A stretch of DNA of 64,000 bases from Desarmillaria ectypa (taxonomy: Eukaryota > Basidiomycota > Agaricomycetes > Agaricales > Physalacriaceae), in NCBI GenBank assembly GCA_030407005.1, contig JAUDYN010000004.1, forward strand, positions 2,790,001-2,854,000, in the 5' to 3' direction. Within the stretch, counting starts at the first letter, position 1; each line of letters opens with the position of its first letter. Positions 1 to 11,400 of this stretch are shown piece by piece. Under the pieces are notes generated by a model that saw nothing but the letters and a program-made list of their open reading frames with translations, had not been told where the DNA came from and did not search any database. A program made the translations under genes and the position numbers.

Positions 1-788
1 TTAATACTCCCATTAAAAGACGGCCTAGATCACAACTCACCACCTGCAACGGGTGCGAGTGCCGGTCCCAAAAGGGATGCCTGCGCAGGAGGGGATGAAT
101 CAGCGAAGAGTTATTTAAGTATTGCATACAGGACGGGCATACACCGAAGAAGATACCCATTGCGGTCCCGCGTTGGGTAAGCTTGTAGATATCGCCTATG
201 ACTGCGGCGCCGACGGACATGCCCCCAGATGTGCCGAGTGCTTGGATGAGGCGCCATACCATTATTTCTGTGACGCTGTTGGAGAGTGCGACGCCAATGG
301 AACCGAGGCAGAGGAGGGGGGTGCCTATGAGGTAGACAGGGCGTCGGCCATCTAGGTGGACAGATAGGTCAGGTCGGTAGAAATGTAAGGAAGAGGATGC
401 ATACAAAAGGAAGAGTAGGTAGCAAACACCATTGCACCCGTGGCCGACGCAAGGATGGAGAGGCTCACTGCAAAGCTACGCCAAAGTCAGCGGCCAGTTC
501 GTTATTGCTGTAGAACGATACCAACCTAATTATCGGACCCGTTGAATTGAGGTCTACGGCGATTTGTGGGATGGAAGGAACAAAAGTGCCAGAGGCGAAC
601 ACTAGAGACGGGAGGCTGAGTGATATCCTGGCTTGCAATAACGGCATTTGAGACTTACTAGGAAGCAAAGCACTCCACGACACCAGTGCTACGATGGTCC
701 TCTTTCTGGCTGGAGAGAAACGAGTGTATACATCTTCACAGTCGGTACTGGAGGTCTCCTCAAGGAAAGGAATCGTCTCAGAGGACAT
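1..788 (-). CDS. MFS drug:proton antiporter-like transporter, 3' end outside window
   Basis: Membrane exporter of the major facilitator superfamily (DHA1-like, polyamine/multidrug type). The start is the ATG at 786-788. The acidic N-terminus is followed by FSPARKRTIVALVSWSALLP, then after an intron (about 602-657) FASGTFVPSIPQIAVDLNST, which is the loop after TM1 in this family. A second intron leads to AVSLSILASATGAMVFATYS (TM2), and a third to the signature loop GRRPVYL. The next exon gives a TM4-like stretch, LIQALGTSGGMSVGAAVIGD. A further intron at about 64-140 precedes LLGPALAPVAGG, the motif-C-like TM5. The gene runs off the left edge, so only the N-terminal half is present. Substrate cannot be predicted. 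Head-to-head with RPL36. Confidence 0.85.
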
Positions 789-1135
789 GGAAGGAAGCAG
801 ACAGAAGTCAGTCAGGGATCATTAATGCGCAGTTAGCGAATAATAAGCCTCGGCTTCCAAGCGGGGAAAGACGACAGCCATGGCTGCTATTGAGCAGACC
901 GAGTTTCCTGGGCCAGAGATGCGTCGCCCGGTGTCCAAGAGAGATATTCGACGCGTCCAAGTGTCATTGGGAGTGAAATTCCAGGAGGCGATTAGATCAT
1001 ACAATCTGATCTAATCGGAGTGTGGGAAGATTACGCAAGCAACTATACAGCTGCAGCCACAGTGCACGTGACTAAACGAGGGTTAAGCCAAACTTTACTA
1101 TCGCTGCCAGACGATATCCTCAAGACCTCGACAAA
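789..1135. promoter_or_regulatory. Divergent promoter region, MFS transporter / RPL36
   Basis: 347 bp between two divergent start codons. It contains no plausible exon. A short inverted repeat, gattagatc...gatctaatc, lies near 989-1017 and could form a palindromic factor site; this is inference only. Confidence 0.4.
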
Positions 1136-1596
1136 ATGACCCGAACCAGTGAGTGCTGAGTATTTTTTAAAAGAATGAATATATGCTAATCTGGTGAATG
1201 CAGACCTACGGACTGGCCTTAACAAGGGCCACCCCACGACCCCCATCGCAAAAGCCGTGCGCCCCAGCCAGCGCAAGGGCATCCAATCCGCCAAGACCAA
1301 GTTTGTGCGGTCTGTTGTTCGTGAGGTTGCTGGATTCTCAGCGTATGAGCGTCGGGTGATGGAACTGCTGAGGAACTCAAAGGTACGACAACAGTAACGA
1401 CTGCATTGCAAAGATACTAATTTATTTTCTAGGACAAAAAGGCGAGAAAGTTGACAAAGAAGAGGGTCAGTAAAATTTCGGGCTGGTATGGTGATTATTG
1501 ACCGACTTTTTACAGCTCGGTACTCTTTTGCGATCAAAACGCAAGCTGGAGGAACTCTCGACTATTATCCAGGAGAGCAGGAGGGCAGGACACTAG
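1136..1596 (+). CDS. RPL36: 60S ribosomal protein eL36 (L36)
   Basis: Structural protein of the large ribosomal subunit. Four exons: 1136-1148, 1204-1382, 1433-1465 and 1516-1596, giving 101 residues, close to the usual ~100. The first coding exon is only 13 nt (MTRT plus one base). After splicing, the N-terminus reads [15 protein letters not shown], followed by the family core [20 protein letters not shown] and [18 protein letters not shown], and the end [16 protein letters not shown]. All introns have GT-AG ends (1149-1203, 1383-1432, 1466-1515). The split start exon is typical of fungal ribosomal protein genes and places the first intron close to the promoter. Identification is secure. Confidence 0.95.
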
Positions 1597-2021
1597 ATAT
1601 GCTGGAAATTTGCTTATGTTCTTATGTTCCCGAAAAGCAATCAATATATTCTGCTGACTGGAAACATATTGGAGCGCTTACTGATGGCGGTCCCATGCGT
1701 CACTAAATAATATAATATTATGCCGATGATGAGTAATAACAAGTAACGCGGCTGAAAATGCCGAAATCATTGGATCACACAATAAATCGTACGACCAAGT
1801 CTCCTACAGTAAGTAGTCCTTCCGTTGTGGGAATGCGATACGGACTGCGAAAGCTCGTGGAAGCAATTCAGGAATGAAATGAATGAATTGGTACAGGAGA
1901 AGCTAAAGTCCGAATCCGAATCCGAGGCGCCAAGAGCTTACATAAAAGGGATGAGTCATGTTGATGTTGTAAGTGATGGATCCGTCGGAATACATTTTAC
2001 TGACTGTTTTTTCCGACAGCC
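1597..2021. other. Intergenic region with probable 5'-UTR intron of the VTT gene
   Basis: No gene is supported. A good intron candidate lies at 1969-2019: donor gtaagt, branch-like actgac, acceptor ccgacag. It ends two bases before the ATG at 2022, so it would be an untranslated leader intron. A short upstream ATG just before it is out of frame with the main start. Confidence 0.5.
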
Positions 2022-3574
2022 ATGTCAGATTCACTTGCTCCTCCTCCTCTCAACAGAAACCGCGCTTCCTCCACTACCCTCCGTCCTGCTCTCACTATTC
2101 GTTCCTTGGGTCGTCGTCGTTCAGGCTCATTGCTACAGCCGCAGCTATCCCCCTGCGACTCGCCTATCTCTGACCCAGTTCCAGAGCCAGTCCCAGAGCC
2201 AGAGGAACCCGTACAGCAGACAGAACAGTCATCTAATATGCTGGCTGTAATTGCGTCGCGTATCCTTCAGTCAGTCCATACTCCCAGCCACAAGATGTCC
2301 TGGTCGACGCCCTCGACGCCCAGGTCTGCCTCTGAGGATGACTACATTCTACCACTGTCGGCTTCAGCTCACAAGACATCATTTGGCGATGTGCTCAACG
2401 AGAAATCATCATCATCATCGCCACTGCCGTACAATTGGCTTCAGCGTCTGCCACCAGTGCGTACACCGGCATTTTGTTACGTTTCACATCGTTCTAATCG
2501 TCATTGTCTCTAGGTGCAATTCCCAATCATCCTTGTCATCTCTCTATTCCCGATATCAACAGGGCTCGTCTTCCTTGCCCTGAGGACCCTGCCTATATCC
2601 TTCTCGTGGCCGCAAAATCTCGCAGATCTTGCGGAGCTTGGGCGCGACCTCCATGGGTATTCACAGAGTGGCCCAGCGCAGCTCGCCCATGTCGTCGGTA
2701 TCCTTGCTATCACTGCTGTATGGAAGCACGCTTGGTCAATCCCAGGTAGCGTTATCTGGGTCCGTCCTATGAATTTCTCAAAGACACATGATACTTACTC
2801 TGCGGCTAACAGAATGTCCTTGCGGGCGCCTTGTTCTCGCCTGCTTATGCGACCCTTCTTCTCACCCTTCTCACAACAATTGGATCCACATGTGCTACAC
2901 TGCTCTCCAAGCCGCTTTCTCCCTTCTTGACCCATTTTTTCCCAAAAGCTCTGGATCTGACGCGTTCCGCACTCGAGGGTGGCGCGTCAAAGGCCGAGAC
3001 TGACTCGGAAGCGAGGCAGACGTCACCCTGGATCCGTTTATCCATTCTACGGTTAATTGGCGTCGTCCCTTGGTCGGGTATTAACATAGCCTGTGGTGTA
3101 TGTGGTGTCTCAATCGCGGATTGCATTCTTGGCGCATTCATTGGTTCTCTTCCTTGGACGGCTGTTACCTGCCAGGCAAGTCCCAATTAATAGTAATTTC
3201 TTCTTTTGCTTATGTTTAAGTAATCATAGATAGGGGATATCTTGCAGACCGTCGCCTCCGCCCCTTCTCCCACGCCTCAAACCGTCTCGTCTCTCCTTCT
3301 ATCCCCACAGATCATCGTCAAACTAGTATTCCTCTCTTTTCTCTCATTAGCACCGATATTAGGCCGCGAACATCTACGGGCCTGGTTGAGTTCTGACGAA
3401 GAGCTCGGTTCCGCGGAATCTGACCGAGTCTCGAGATGGACCTGGGTACAGGAATGGAGATATAAGATCAGGATTCCTTCTCGGTCTCGAACGCGCGAGC
3501 GGCAGGAGCGGTTCCCGAATCTGGCTGTTCTCGTGCAGGAGAAGCGCGCGATGGAAGATGTACTCCCATCATGA
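2022..3574 (+). CDS. VTT/SNARE-associated (TVP38/TMEM64-type) membrane protein
   Basis: Integral Golgi/ER-type membrane protein of the VTT (DedA-like) family. Four exons (2022-2456, 2514-2759, 2813-3175, 3230-3574) give 462 residues. A long Ser/Pro-rich, probably disordered N-terminus of ~145 residues precedes TM1 (QFPIILVISLFPISTGLVFL). The VTT core follows: KHAWSIPGSVIWNVLAGALF, then TLLTTIGSTCATLLSK, then LRLIGVVPWSGINIACG and IGSLPWTAVTCQIGDILQT. A further TM, IVKLVFLSFLSLAPILG, precedes a charged C-terminal tail of ~70 residues. The third intron (3176-3229) starts with GC (gcaagt) rather than GT; only this splice restores the conserved CQIGD junction. The family acts in vesicle trafficking and lipid scrambling; the precise role here is inferred. 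Tail-to-tail with the mitochondrial carrier. Confidence 0.88.
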
Positions 3575-3977
3575 TACCGACCCTGACGGGGCCTCGGATT
3601 CGTTTTCCCTTGTACATATTCCTTCGCTACGCATTCGACACTGACACATATCATTGCATACTAGAACCCCCCCCATTCATTTCGCTCGTTTTCACATATG
3701 CACATCCCCATACTATCTACGATCATCCGCTAATAATGTCCTTTTTATGACTTGGATTAACGATTCAGTTGATATGATATTTATCCTTGCCTTCTATTAT
3801 ACCTATCATCCTGTATTCTTGCATTTGCTTGTCGATGAATTTACGTTGGCCATTTACACAGAAGCATCGGACGTAAGGACCCCGAACGACAATGATAATG
3901 CTTGGCTCAATAAATACATGTATATGCAACGCAATTGATCTACGGAAGATTAAGAGTAAAAATAATATATATATATC
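3575..3977. other. Convergent 3' intergenic region
   Basis: About 400 bp between the stops of the VTT gene and the mitochondrial carrier. It is AT-rich and has an (AT)n run near 3965-3977. No gene seen; it probably holds the two 3' UTRs. Confidence 0.5.
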
Positions 3978-6238
3978 TTAAACACCAAGTCTGGGCAGAG
4001 GGCTTAGTCTCCACAAGTCGGACACGATGAAGAAAAAAAACATACCTTCGTTTACTATGTTCATAGACAACGTAGGATATCGAGACTGCTGGGACGACCT
4101 ACAAAGTGTCAGTTTACATGCACCATCCACCTTGAGGGACACAAACCTTTGCCAGAGTCGGAAACAAGCCCCGATAAAACCCTCTCCAACCTTCTCGCGC
4201 CCAAGTCTTACTCGCAACGTCAAACACGCCCGTATACCGCTCAGGATGCCCTGAGCTTCCAGACGCTTGCAATTTCGTCCTCACCAAATTCATCGGGTAC
4301 ACACTGGTAGCACCCACACTCCCTGACACGCTCCCAAATGCCAATAACGCAAGCATTCCTGGTTCATCTTTGCCGGTGGAGCGCAGGTATGCCAATTTGA
4401 GTGCTTCAAAGGTTGACATGTCAATAGCGGAGTACCTGAAATAATTTGTCAATCACAGAACGTGTGGTAGGGCAGGAAACGCGAACGGGAAAACACCGAC
4501 AAGACCAACCTGGAGGGTGCATGGTGATGAGGTGCAACTGAGAGCGACAAATACGAAGGCTTACTGTTAAACCACGGTAGTAGGCTCGAAACCCTCCAAG
4601 CCTCCATACATGGCGCGCTGCGGACATTAATGTCCGTCGCGTTCCTGTATTGCTCATCATCTGAGTCTGTAAGGGGCCGGTATCAAAAATGTGGTAAGTG
4701 AAACCCTAAGTCCATGACGTACTTTGAGCGTCTCTACCGGATATATACCTGAGGGTACAGATGAAAATGAAGTGCAGATCAAAGTCAATTAAGTAGCGCG
4801 ACTTACACAGCTGACTGCTTATTCCACCGATCCCACCAGAAAGAAAACGACTGACGCCACTAATTTCTCTAGAATCATCAACATGATCCCAATACGTCGC
4901 AAACATACGTTTCTTGAGACATGGAACAAAGAATTCAGTGGAAAACTAAATGCTGCCTGCTGAACACTAACAGCAGACTCGTACGCGAAGAACTTGATCG
5001 CAGACTCGGGGAATATTTTGGCAACAGACAGTCCATTGCCTGTCCAGAACGCGAACACGCCGCCCTCAGAGTATATCCGTCGCACAGCGTGTCTTATAAT
5101 ATTCACGCCGTCTGTCTGTGCGAGCAAAGCTCCGCCAAGATCGGGTGGACGAGTGATAAGGAAAATTTTGAGTCGATCAAAAGGTGCGGTACACGTTCGG
5201 GAGACTGGAAATGAGAGAGAGCTTGAGGACGCATGGTGTCGTGTGTATATAGGAAGGGTGACGGACCTGCACCGGCAATGCCTCCCGCTAACAGGAATTT
5301 GAGAGCTGTGTGCCCTTCGAGCCAACCATGACTGTCATCAAAGGTATCGTCATCGTCTTCTTGTTCTTCCTCATGTTCGACGTAGGTCGACTGCACAGGA
5401 GGAAGGGTTTGGGGTATAGCTGGTGCCTGTACCGTTTTGTCTGGAGGTTTGTCTTCGGCACTTAGACTTACATCACCTAGCATATACTTAGTAGTAGTAT
5501 CAAACGACGCGTGTTGGCGGCACACAAGGACTCACCTTCCATGGTTACACGGGCCACGCCTTTACCATCATCTCCCAGAAACTTGTTCATTTCGTAATAT
5601 TTGTAAATTTCAGTGGTAGAGATTTTTCGGGGAAGCAAAAGGAGAAAGTCTCGGAACTCTGCAAAAGTTACAATCCGAGATTGGGGAGACGATGTCAAGT
5701 ATGTCATGAATTCCGATAGTGTGTTTGGAGATAATGTGATGCCTAGATGTCAAAGAAACTTTGAGACCATCAGTGCTGGAAACATTCAAGTTGTACTAAC
5801 CCGCTTTTCGTAGTGCTGATTCTAGTTCTTCCGCTTCTAGATGGCCATTCCGGTCCAAGTCAAGCTCATCATGAAATATTGTCCACAGTTCTGCATAGAA
5901 TCAGTTCAACATCCCGAATGACACCGAGGCGACATACCAACTTCCTTGGCCTCGGCATACTCAACAAACTGCTTCCACCCCCCTACTCGACCAAGGAGCT
6001 CATGTTCATATGCAGCTCGCAGCTTTTTCGCCTTTTCAGTCGAGTCGGGGGTTTTTCCCAGTGCTTTCGCGCTGGGTTCCCGATCAAAGTTATATCCACG
6101 TACTCGGATATGTCGCCACAAGGCTAGTAGACGGCGTTTCCTGTTCTCCCTTCCCTCCTGCAGGCGAAATTCGGTCAGCGTACGCTGCGTGCACTGTTCG
6201 TGGTTGTCCCGCCCGGTTGTGGGACTTTGCTGGGCCAT
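3978..6238 (-). CDS. SAL1: EF-hand mitochondrial carrier (SCaMC / ATP-Mg/Pi carrier, Sal1-like)
   Basis: Inner-membrane carrier that exchanges ATP-Mg (or ADP) for phosphate and is gated by cytosolic Ca2+. The chosen start is the ATG at 6236-6238 (MAQQSPTTG); an in-frame ATG-less extension upstream is ignored. The N-terminal calmodulin-like part includes EFRDFLLLLPRKISTTEIYK and YYEMNKFLGDDGKGVARVTM, matching Sal1/SCaMC. Three carrier repeats follow, with P-x-[DE] signatures PFDRLKIFLITRP, YPVETLKTQMMSNTG and YPMNLVRTKLQAS, and the RGFYRGLFPTLAKV motif. The terminal exons restore PAVSISYVVYEHSKR and a short tail ending PRLGV. About nine or more introns. Identification is strong; transport specificity is from family knowledge. 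Confidence 0.9.
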
Positions 6239-6535
6239 CCAGAGTGGGCCAGCGACGCGTGATAACGACGGAGCAACGAAGACGATTTCGAAATTTGTTA
6301 TGGCTACGAATGATATCGACAGGATTATAAGAGCGGGGGTGCTCCGCTCTAGATGCTCATTAGTGGCAAACGGAGTGCTGGGTATCTGATGGTCCACAAG
6401 TTGGCATTATGTTTATCTTTGCTTGTCTCCAACGGCTCAAGTCGAAGTGTTCCGCCAGCGGATGTCCATTAAATAGACTAACTAGGTGTACATGTCTAGA
6501 TGAATGTAATGTCTTTACCAATTAACCCGCTGACT

Positions 6536-7923
6536 TTAGTATCTGAACAGTCTACTCCAGAACACCGAAAAACAACCACGACTTTCAGGTTGTTTGGCCT
6601 TGGGCCTAGCTACGATGAACATAGGAAGAACGGTGACACCATGTACTGATGACAACTGGCCTTGAGATGCCGGCGTGCTCGTCCCTGAGTCCAGAGAACT
6701 AATTCCAAATGTTGATCGGGATTTTTCAGTCATGAATGAAGGCTGCGTCGACAACGTCGGGGCTCTGTACATTCCGCTCTGAGATAATTCATGAGTACAA
6801 TTTGTAGGATCTCTGGCTTGATATATTACCTGCAAAAGTTCGAAATGGGGGACGAGCTGATCCTCAGGTCTGTCCTTACGGTGAACAGCAGGCTTAGGCG
6901 GTGTCGGCGGCCGATAGCTCTAAACCGGCATGAGCGGTATCCGTGAGTCAAGTATACGTGTACACTTACCTGTCGAAGCGTGCGCGATCCTCGAACAGGG
7001 CTTTTGGTTGAGTAATAGGAGCGAGCATCACCAGACACGGACCTGCGACCACTCCGGGGCGACTGCAACAACATTAGAGGAATTAAAGACGATGAGAATG
7101 GAAGTGGTGGCAACTAACCGGGGTGCTGTGGCTGTTGGGTGAATAGTAAAATCTGTCCGAATTATCCAAAGAGTGGAGTGACGTTGCACGGGAGATGGTC
7201 TCGCGCCATCCTTCAGGCAACTAGGAAATACGGGTGAATGTCTAGCAAAAAGATAAAGCAGCGGCGACCTACCGGTGGCATGCTCTGGGAGTCCACAGCA
7301 GACATCGACGAGGCATAAGCAGGCTTCGTGCCTTGGAAAAAGCTAGAATTGGGAGAGGACGGAGGCGAAGGAATGTACACAGGGACAGGCTTCCGATGGG
7401 CCATACTTTGGCGAAGCTGAATACGACGCGCTGCAAGTTCGGCACTCATGATGACGATAGCAAAAGGAAGAAGAGAAGCTCCACTTGACAGTAAAAGGAG
7501 AGAGACGAGTAGGGCGCAACCCAAGAGTACCAGACTTAAGAAAAGAGAGACCGGGGCATGCCACAGCGAGCAATTGATTCAAGACAAAGAGCGGCACCGG
7601 AGCAACTTTGAAAGCAATGATCGGCAGCCCACCGACCGTCACCAGCATGCCCCCCAAGAGGAAAAGGCGTCGTTCCGAGAATATGAGTCGAGTCAGCCCA
7701 CGACGGTACCGTGCAGCGTGCCCACAGCGAGGACCCAGGTCAATATGAACTAAGCGCCACTTGGCAGCGCTTGACCTCTTTTGGGGTACAAACGTGATGG
7801 CAATGAGGCAAAGGACGAAAAGGATGAGGACATCCTATATAGAGCGGACAATGGACCTTTATAGATGGGAAAATCACCACGAGTCAAACTAACCCACGAA
7901 TGTGTCAGCTTCACGATTATCAT
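6536..7923 (-). CDS. Unassigned membrane-protein-like gene with Ser/Pro-rich tail (model uncertain)
   Basis: I do not recognise the family. The 3' half is convincing. Exons from the ATG at 7447-7449 (MSAELAARRIQLRQSMAHRK) join in phase through LPEGWRETISRATSLHSLDN, SPRSGRRSVSGDARSYYSTK and SYRPPTPPKPAVHRKDRPED, ending at 6536. Upstream, several hydrophobic stretches on the same strand look like membrane segments: MIIVKLTHSW spliced to DVLILFVLCLIAITF, then FILTWVLAVGTL, LLGGMLVTVGGLPIIAF, and LSLVLLGCALLVSLLLL leading directly into the MSAELAARR frame. I therefore extend the start to the ATG at 7921-7923. I could not find one consistent splice set across 7500-7720, so the N-terminal half may be wrong, or the gene may start at 7449 or 7524. 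The 51-nt segment 6779-6829 has intron ends but is in frame without stops. Confidence 0.4.
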
Positions 7924-8492
7924 CGGAAAAAAAAAAGAAAGAAAATCGCACCGTGAGCTTGTCGTGCGACAGAGGGGCACGACTGCTGCCAGGGAACAGT
8001 CTCTAGTATTGTCTTCATACTGTCGTCGTCGTATAGGAAAGAAAGTAACAAGGCCGGCCCTGAAAAACCGGCGGGATTTCAGCACAGGTTTAGTAATCGC
8101 GGTCTACCTTCCTCTGAGCTTCTAATTATTCAAACGCGTTCGAATTCGGGTTAAATTCGTGTTTTACTCTTTTTTTTCTGTTCCTTTCTACGACCTTTTT
8201 TGAGGCAATTCAGAACTCTGTTCTCTTTCTGGACAGCCTACTCTTGCCTGTCCCTGTCGACGAATCGAATCGAAAATGATGTTCACCAGTTAAAAACTTG
8301 TCAAAATCCATTCGAAATTAGTTTTTACTGCATCCGATCGAGGTAACAAAGTTCTTTTATGCTCCCCAGGATGTCACCTTGATCAGACTGAGATTCTAGA
8401 TTCTTATAAAAAGATACGTGCCAGAACCTCTCACCATCCTCGTTTCTTGCTCTCTTTCTTCCATCTTCTCTCTTTTGCTTCCTATACTCGCC
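7924..8492. promoter_or_regulatory. Divergent upstream region of Argonaute
   Basis: 570 bp upstream of the Argonaute start with no supported exon. It contains long pyrimidine-rich runs (8150-8240 and 8440-8490), common in basidiomycete promoters and leaders, and a TATAAA-like stretch, cttataaaaag, near 8403-8413, about 80 bp before the ATG. Confidence 0.4.
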
Positions 8493-11400
8493 ATGCCCCC
8501 TCGTGCCGCGCCAACCAATAATCGTGGTGGCCCTGCTATCCATAGCCTACGAGGTGCTGCTCCTCGCAGTCGCGGTGGTGGTGCTGGAGCCTCTGGCGGT
8601 ATCTCGGTTGGTCTCCCGACCTATGGTGACCATATCAGCACCATCGGCGTGAAGCGTCGTGGATTTGGTGCTAGTGGGCACTCTGTGAAGATCTTCGTCA
8701 ACTCCTTCGAGTGCACCATTCCCAAGAGCATCATCCATCATTATGATGGTATGTATCGCGTCTGATCATATCTCACTGTCTTCTGACCCTCTTCATGTCG
8801 TTCTTCAGTCTGTATGTCCTTTCAAACTGTGTTTGCATGTACTCTTTAACATCTCTTCCACAGTCATCATGCCTTCCGAGAAAACATTGCCCGCACGTTT
8901 GAACATGGAACTGATCAGGGCACTTCAGACTACGACTGCGCCCGCCATTTTCACCCCTCGTGCTGTATATGACGGACGTAAAAATCTTTTTGCAGCTCGA
9001 GAGCTGCCGTTCAACGGCGCGAACTATATGGAGGCACGATAACTTTTCCTCTGTGAGTCTTCGGTAATAACGATAGTATCATCAGTTTAGCGTCACTCTC
9101 CCGCCTACGGACGCATCAACGACAGCACCCAAAGCCTACAAGATCAGACTCACCAAGGTGGCTGAGATCAATCCTGAGTGTGTCTTTACATTTTCGACTT
9201 CATTCACGTATGACAGATTTGCGATCTTTAGGGTCCTAGACCGTTTCGTGAAAGGAGATCAATCACATGACAACAGCGTATTGACTGCTATCACTGTTCG
9301 TCTCTCCTCTTAAGTCTCTGCAGTCCGTCCTTACTCATATAATGTCAAGGCTCTGAATGTCGTAATTCGTATGGAGCCGTCATTGAATTATCCCTTCAAC
9401 GTACGGTCCTTCTTCACCAGTAAGGAGACTTTAGATATTGGATGCGGCCTTCAATTATGGCGCGGCTACTTCCAATCGGTACGTCCTGCTATGGACAGAA
9501 TGCTAATCAACGTGGACATCTCAACGGGTACGATGTATAAAGAGGGGAGGCTCATCGACCTCTGTCTCCAATTTCTGGGGAATACATTACGTGAATCCAT
9601 GTCACCCAAGCATGGTTTATCTGATCGCGAGCGACTCCGTCTTCAACGTTTCATTACCGGCATGCGCATTAGAGTGATTTGCAAGAACTTGGGTCCCAAG
9701 GACAAGGTTACAGAGGCCGATCTCAAAGGGCCTCATCGAGTTGTTAGGAAGCTTAGCGCTGTGGGTGCTAACTCGATTACATTCACCACTGCAGATGGAA
9801 TCACTACGACTGTTGCCGATCACTTTAGGCGTAGCGCCTCCGGAATCCGCCTCAACTGGCCCGGCAACATCTGTGTCGAGGTACAAAATCGAGTCTTTCC
9901 TCATTTTTTGTATTCTCATTGCGTCCTCCTATAGGTCGGATCGGGCGCGTTGATCCCGCTGGAATTGTGTTACATCACTAAGGGACAAATTATGAGGAAA
10001 CAAGTGCCCCCGAAGTTGACCCCAATGGTCCTCTCATTTGCGACGAAGAAACCTCGTGATCGTCTTGCGAGCATCAAGAATGGTCTCGAGGTTCGTTGTA
10101 TCATTTCTTTCGTGTGATCAGTGCTCACATGCTGTCGCAGGTATTGGCATATGGACAGTCAGACTACGTTCGCCACTTCGGGATGAGCGTCAATTCTGCT
10201 GCTGGCCCTTTGCAGATTCAAGCGCGCATCTTACAGCCCCCCACGCTTAAATACGGCCAGGGTAGCAAGCAGGCAACGATTGTGAGTCGCCTCCTTTGCT
10301 GCATGACCTATCTTAACGAGCTTTCTTAGGTCCCGCGAGACGGTGCTTGGAATATGTATGTTATGCGTTTCTAACATCTCGGTCTCCGTTGATTACACTC
10401 TGGCAGGGTCGACAAAAGTTTCTTCCGTCCAGCTCAAATCGGCGTCTGGGCTGTAGTCATCTACGAACAACACAATCGTTTTGATGAGAGGGCTTGCACA
10501 GAGATGGTCCAGAGTCTATCGAAGAGTTGCAGAGAAGTTGGTAAGACGCTTGTTCGGCTGACTCATCCACCGCTTATTATGCCTTCTCAGGCATGGGAAT
10601 TAAGCCTCCCGCCGTCACTATCTGGCAAAACGGACAAGGAACTGTCCAGGGTCAGCTGCAAAATGCCGGCATGAGATGCAAGCAAGCAGTCGGCTCGTTC
10701 CCGTCGCTCATCGTTGTCATCTTGCCAGAGCACGGAGACAATATTTATACCGCTGTTAAGCAGTGAGTTTCCAACAACTGCTTTTTCTCGTTACTGATCG
10801 CCGTGCAAGTTTCGGTGATGTTACGGTCAGTGAACCAAATGCTTGGGGTTTACGTCTTTCTGAATTTAGATCTTGTAGGCCGGCGTAGCAACACAATGTA
10901 TGAAAAGCAGGAAATGCTTCGGAGCCAAAAGCCAATACTTCTCAAACGTCTGCTTGAAGTACGTCTAACGTTTTTTTTTCAATCATCTCACATCATCCAA
11001 GCGATTCATTCTGTTTAGGATGAATGTGAAGCTTGGTGGTATAAATGTCATTCCCGAGCCCACCTCGGTCAAACTTTTGACCGACCCAGCGAATCCCACC
11101 ATCGTCATGGGTAAGTTCACGCCCTCTAATCGCCTGACGTGGCATCTGAACATCTGGTTTTCTTTGTCAAGGGGCGGATGTCATTCATCCAGCCCCAGGC
11201 TCTGACAGTCGTCCCTCGTTCACAGCTTTGGTCGCTAATGTGGACTCCGACACTGCGAAATATATCGCCAGTATGTCTCTGCAGCTTTTTCATATGCTGA
11301 GCTGTTGCTAACCTTAATTCAACAGCTACTCGGGTCCAAAACTGCCGCCAGGAAATGATTGAAGATCTTCAAGAAATGTGCAAGGTGCGGGCGATATTCC

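Noticed and set aside
5906..6397. N-terminal extension of the mitochondrial carrier to 6397
   Set aside because: The extra 53 residues do not resemble the family, and MAQQSPTT at 6238 gives the usual SCaMC length.
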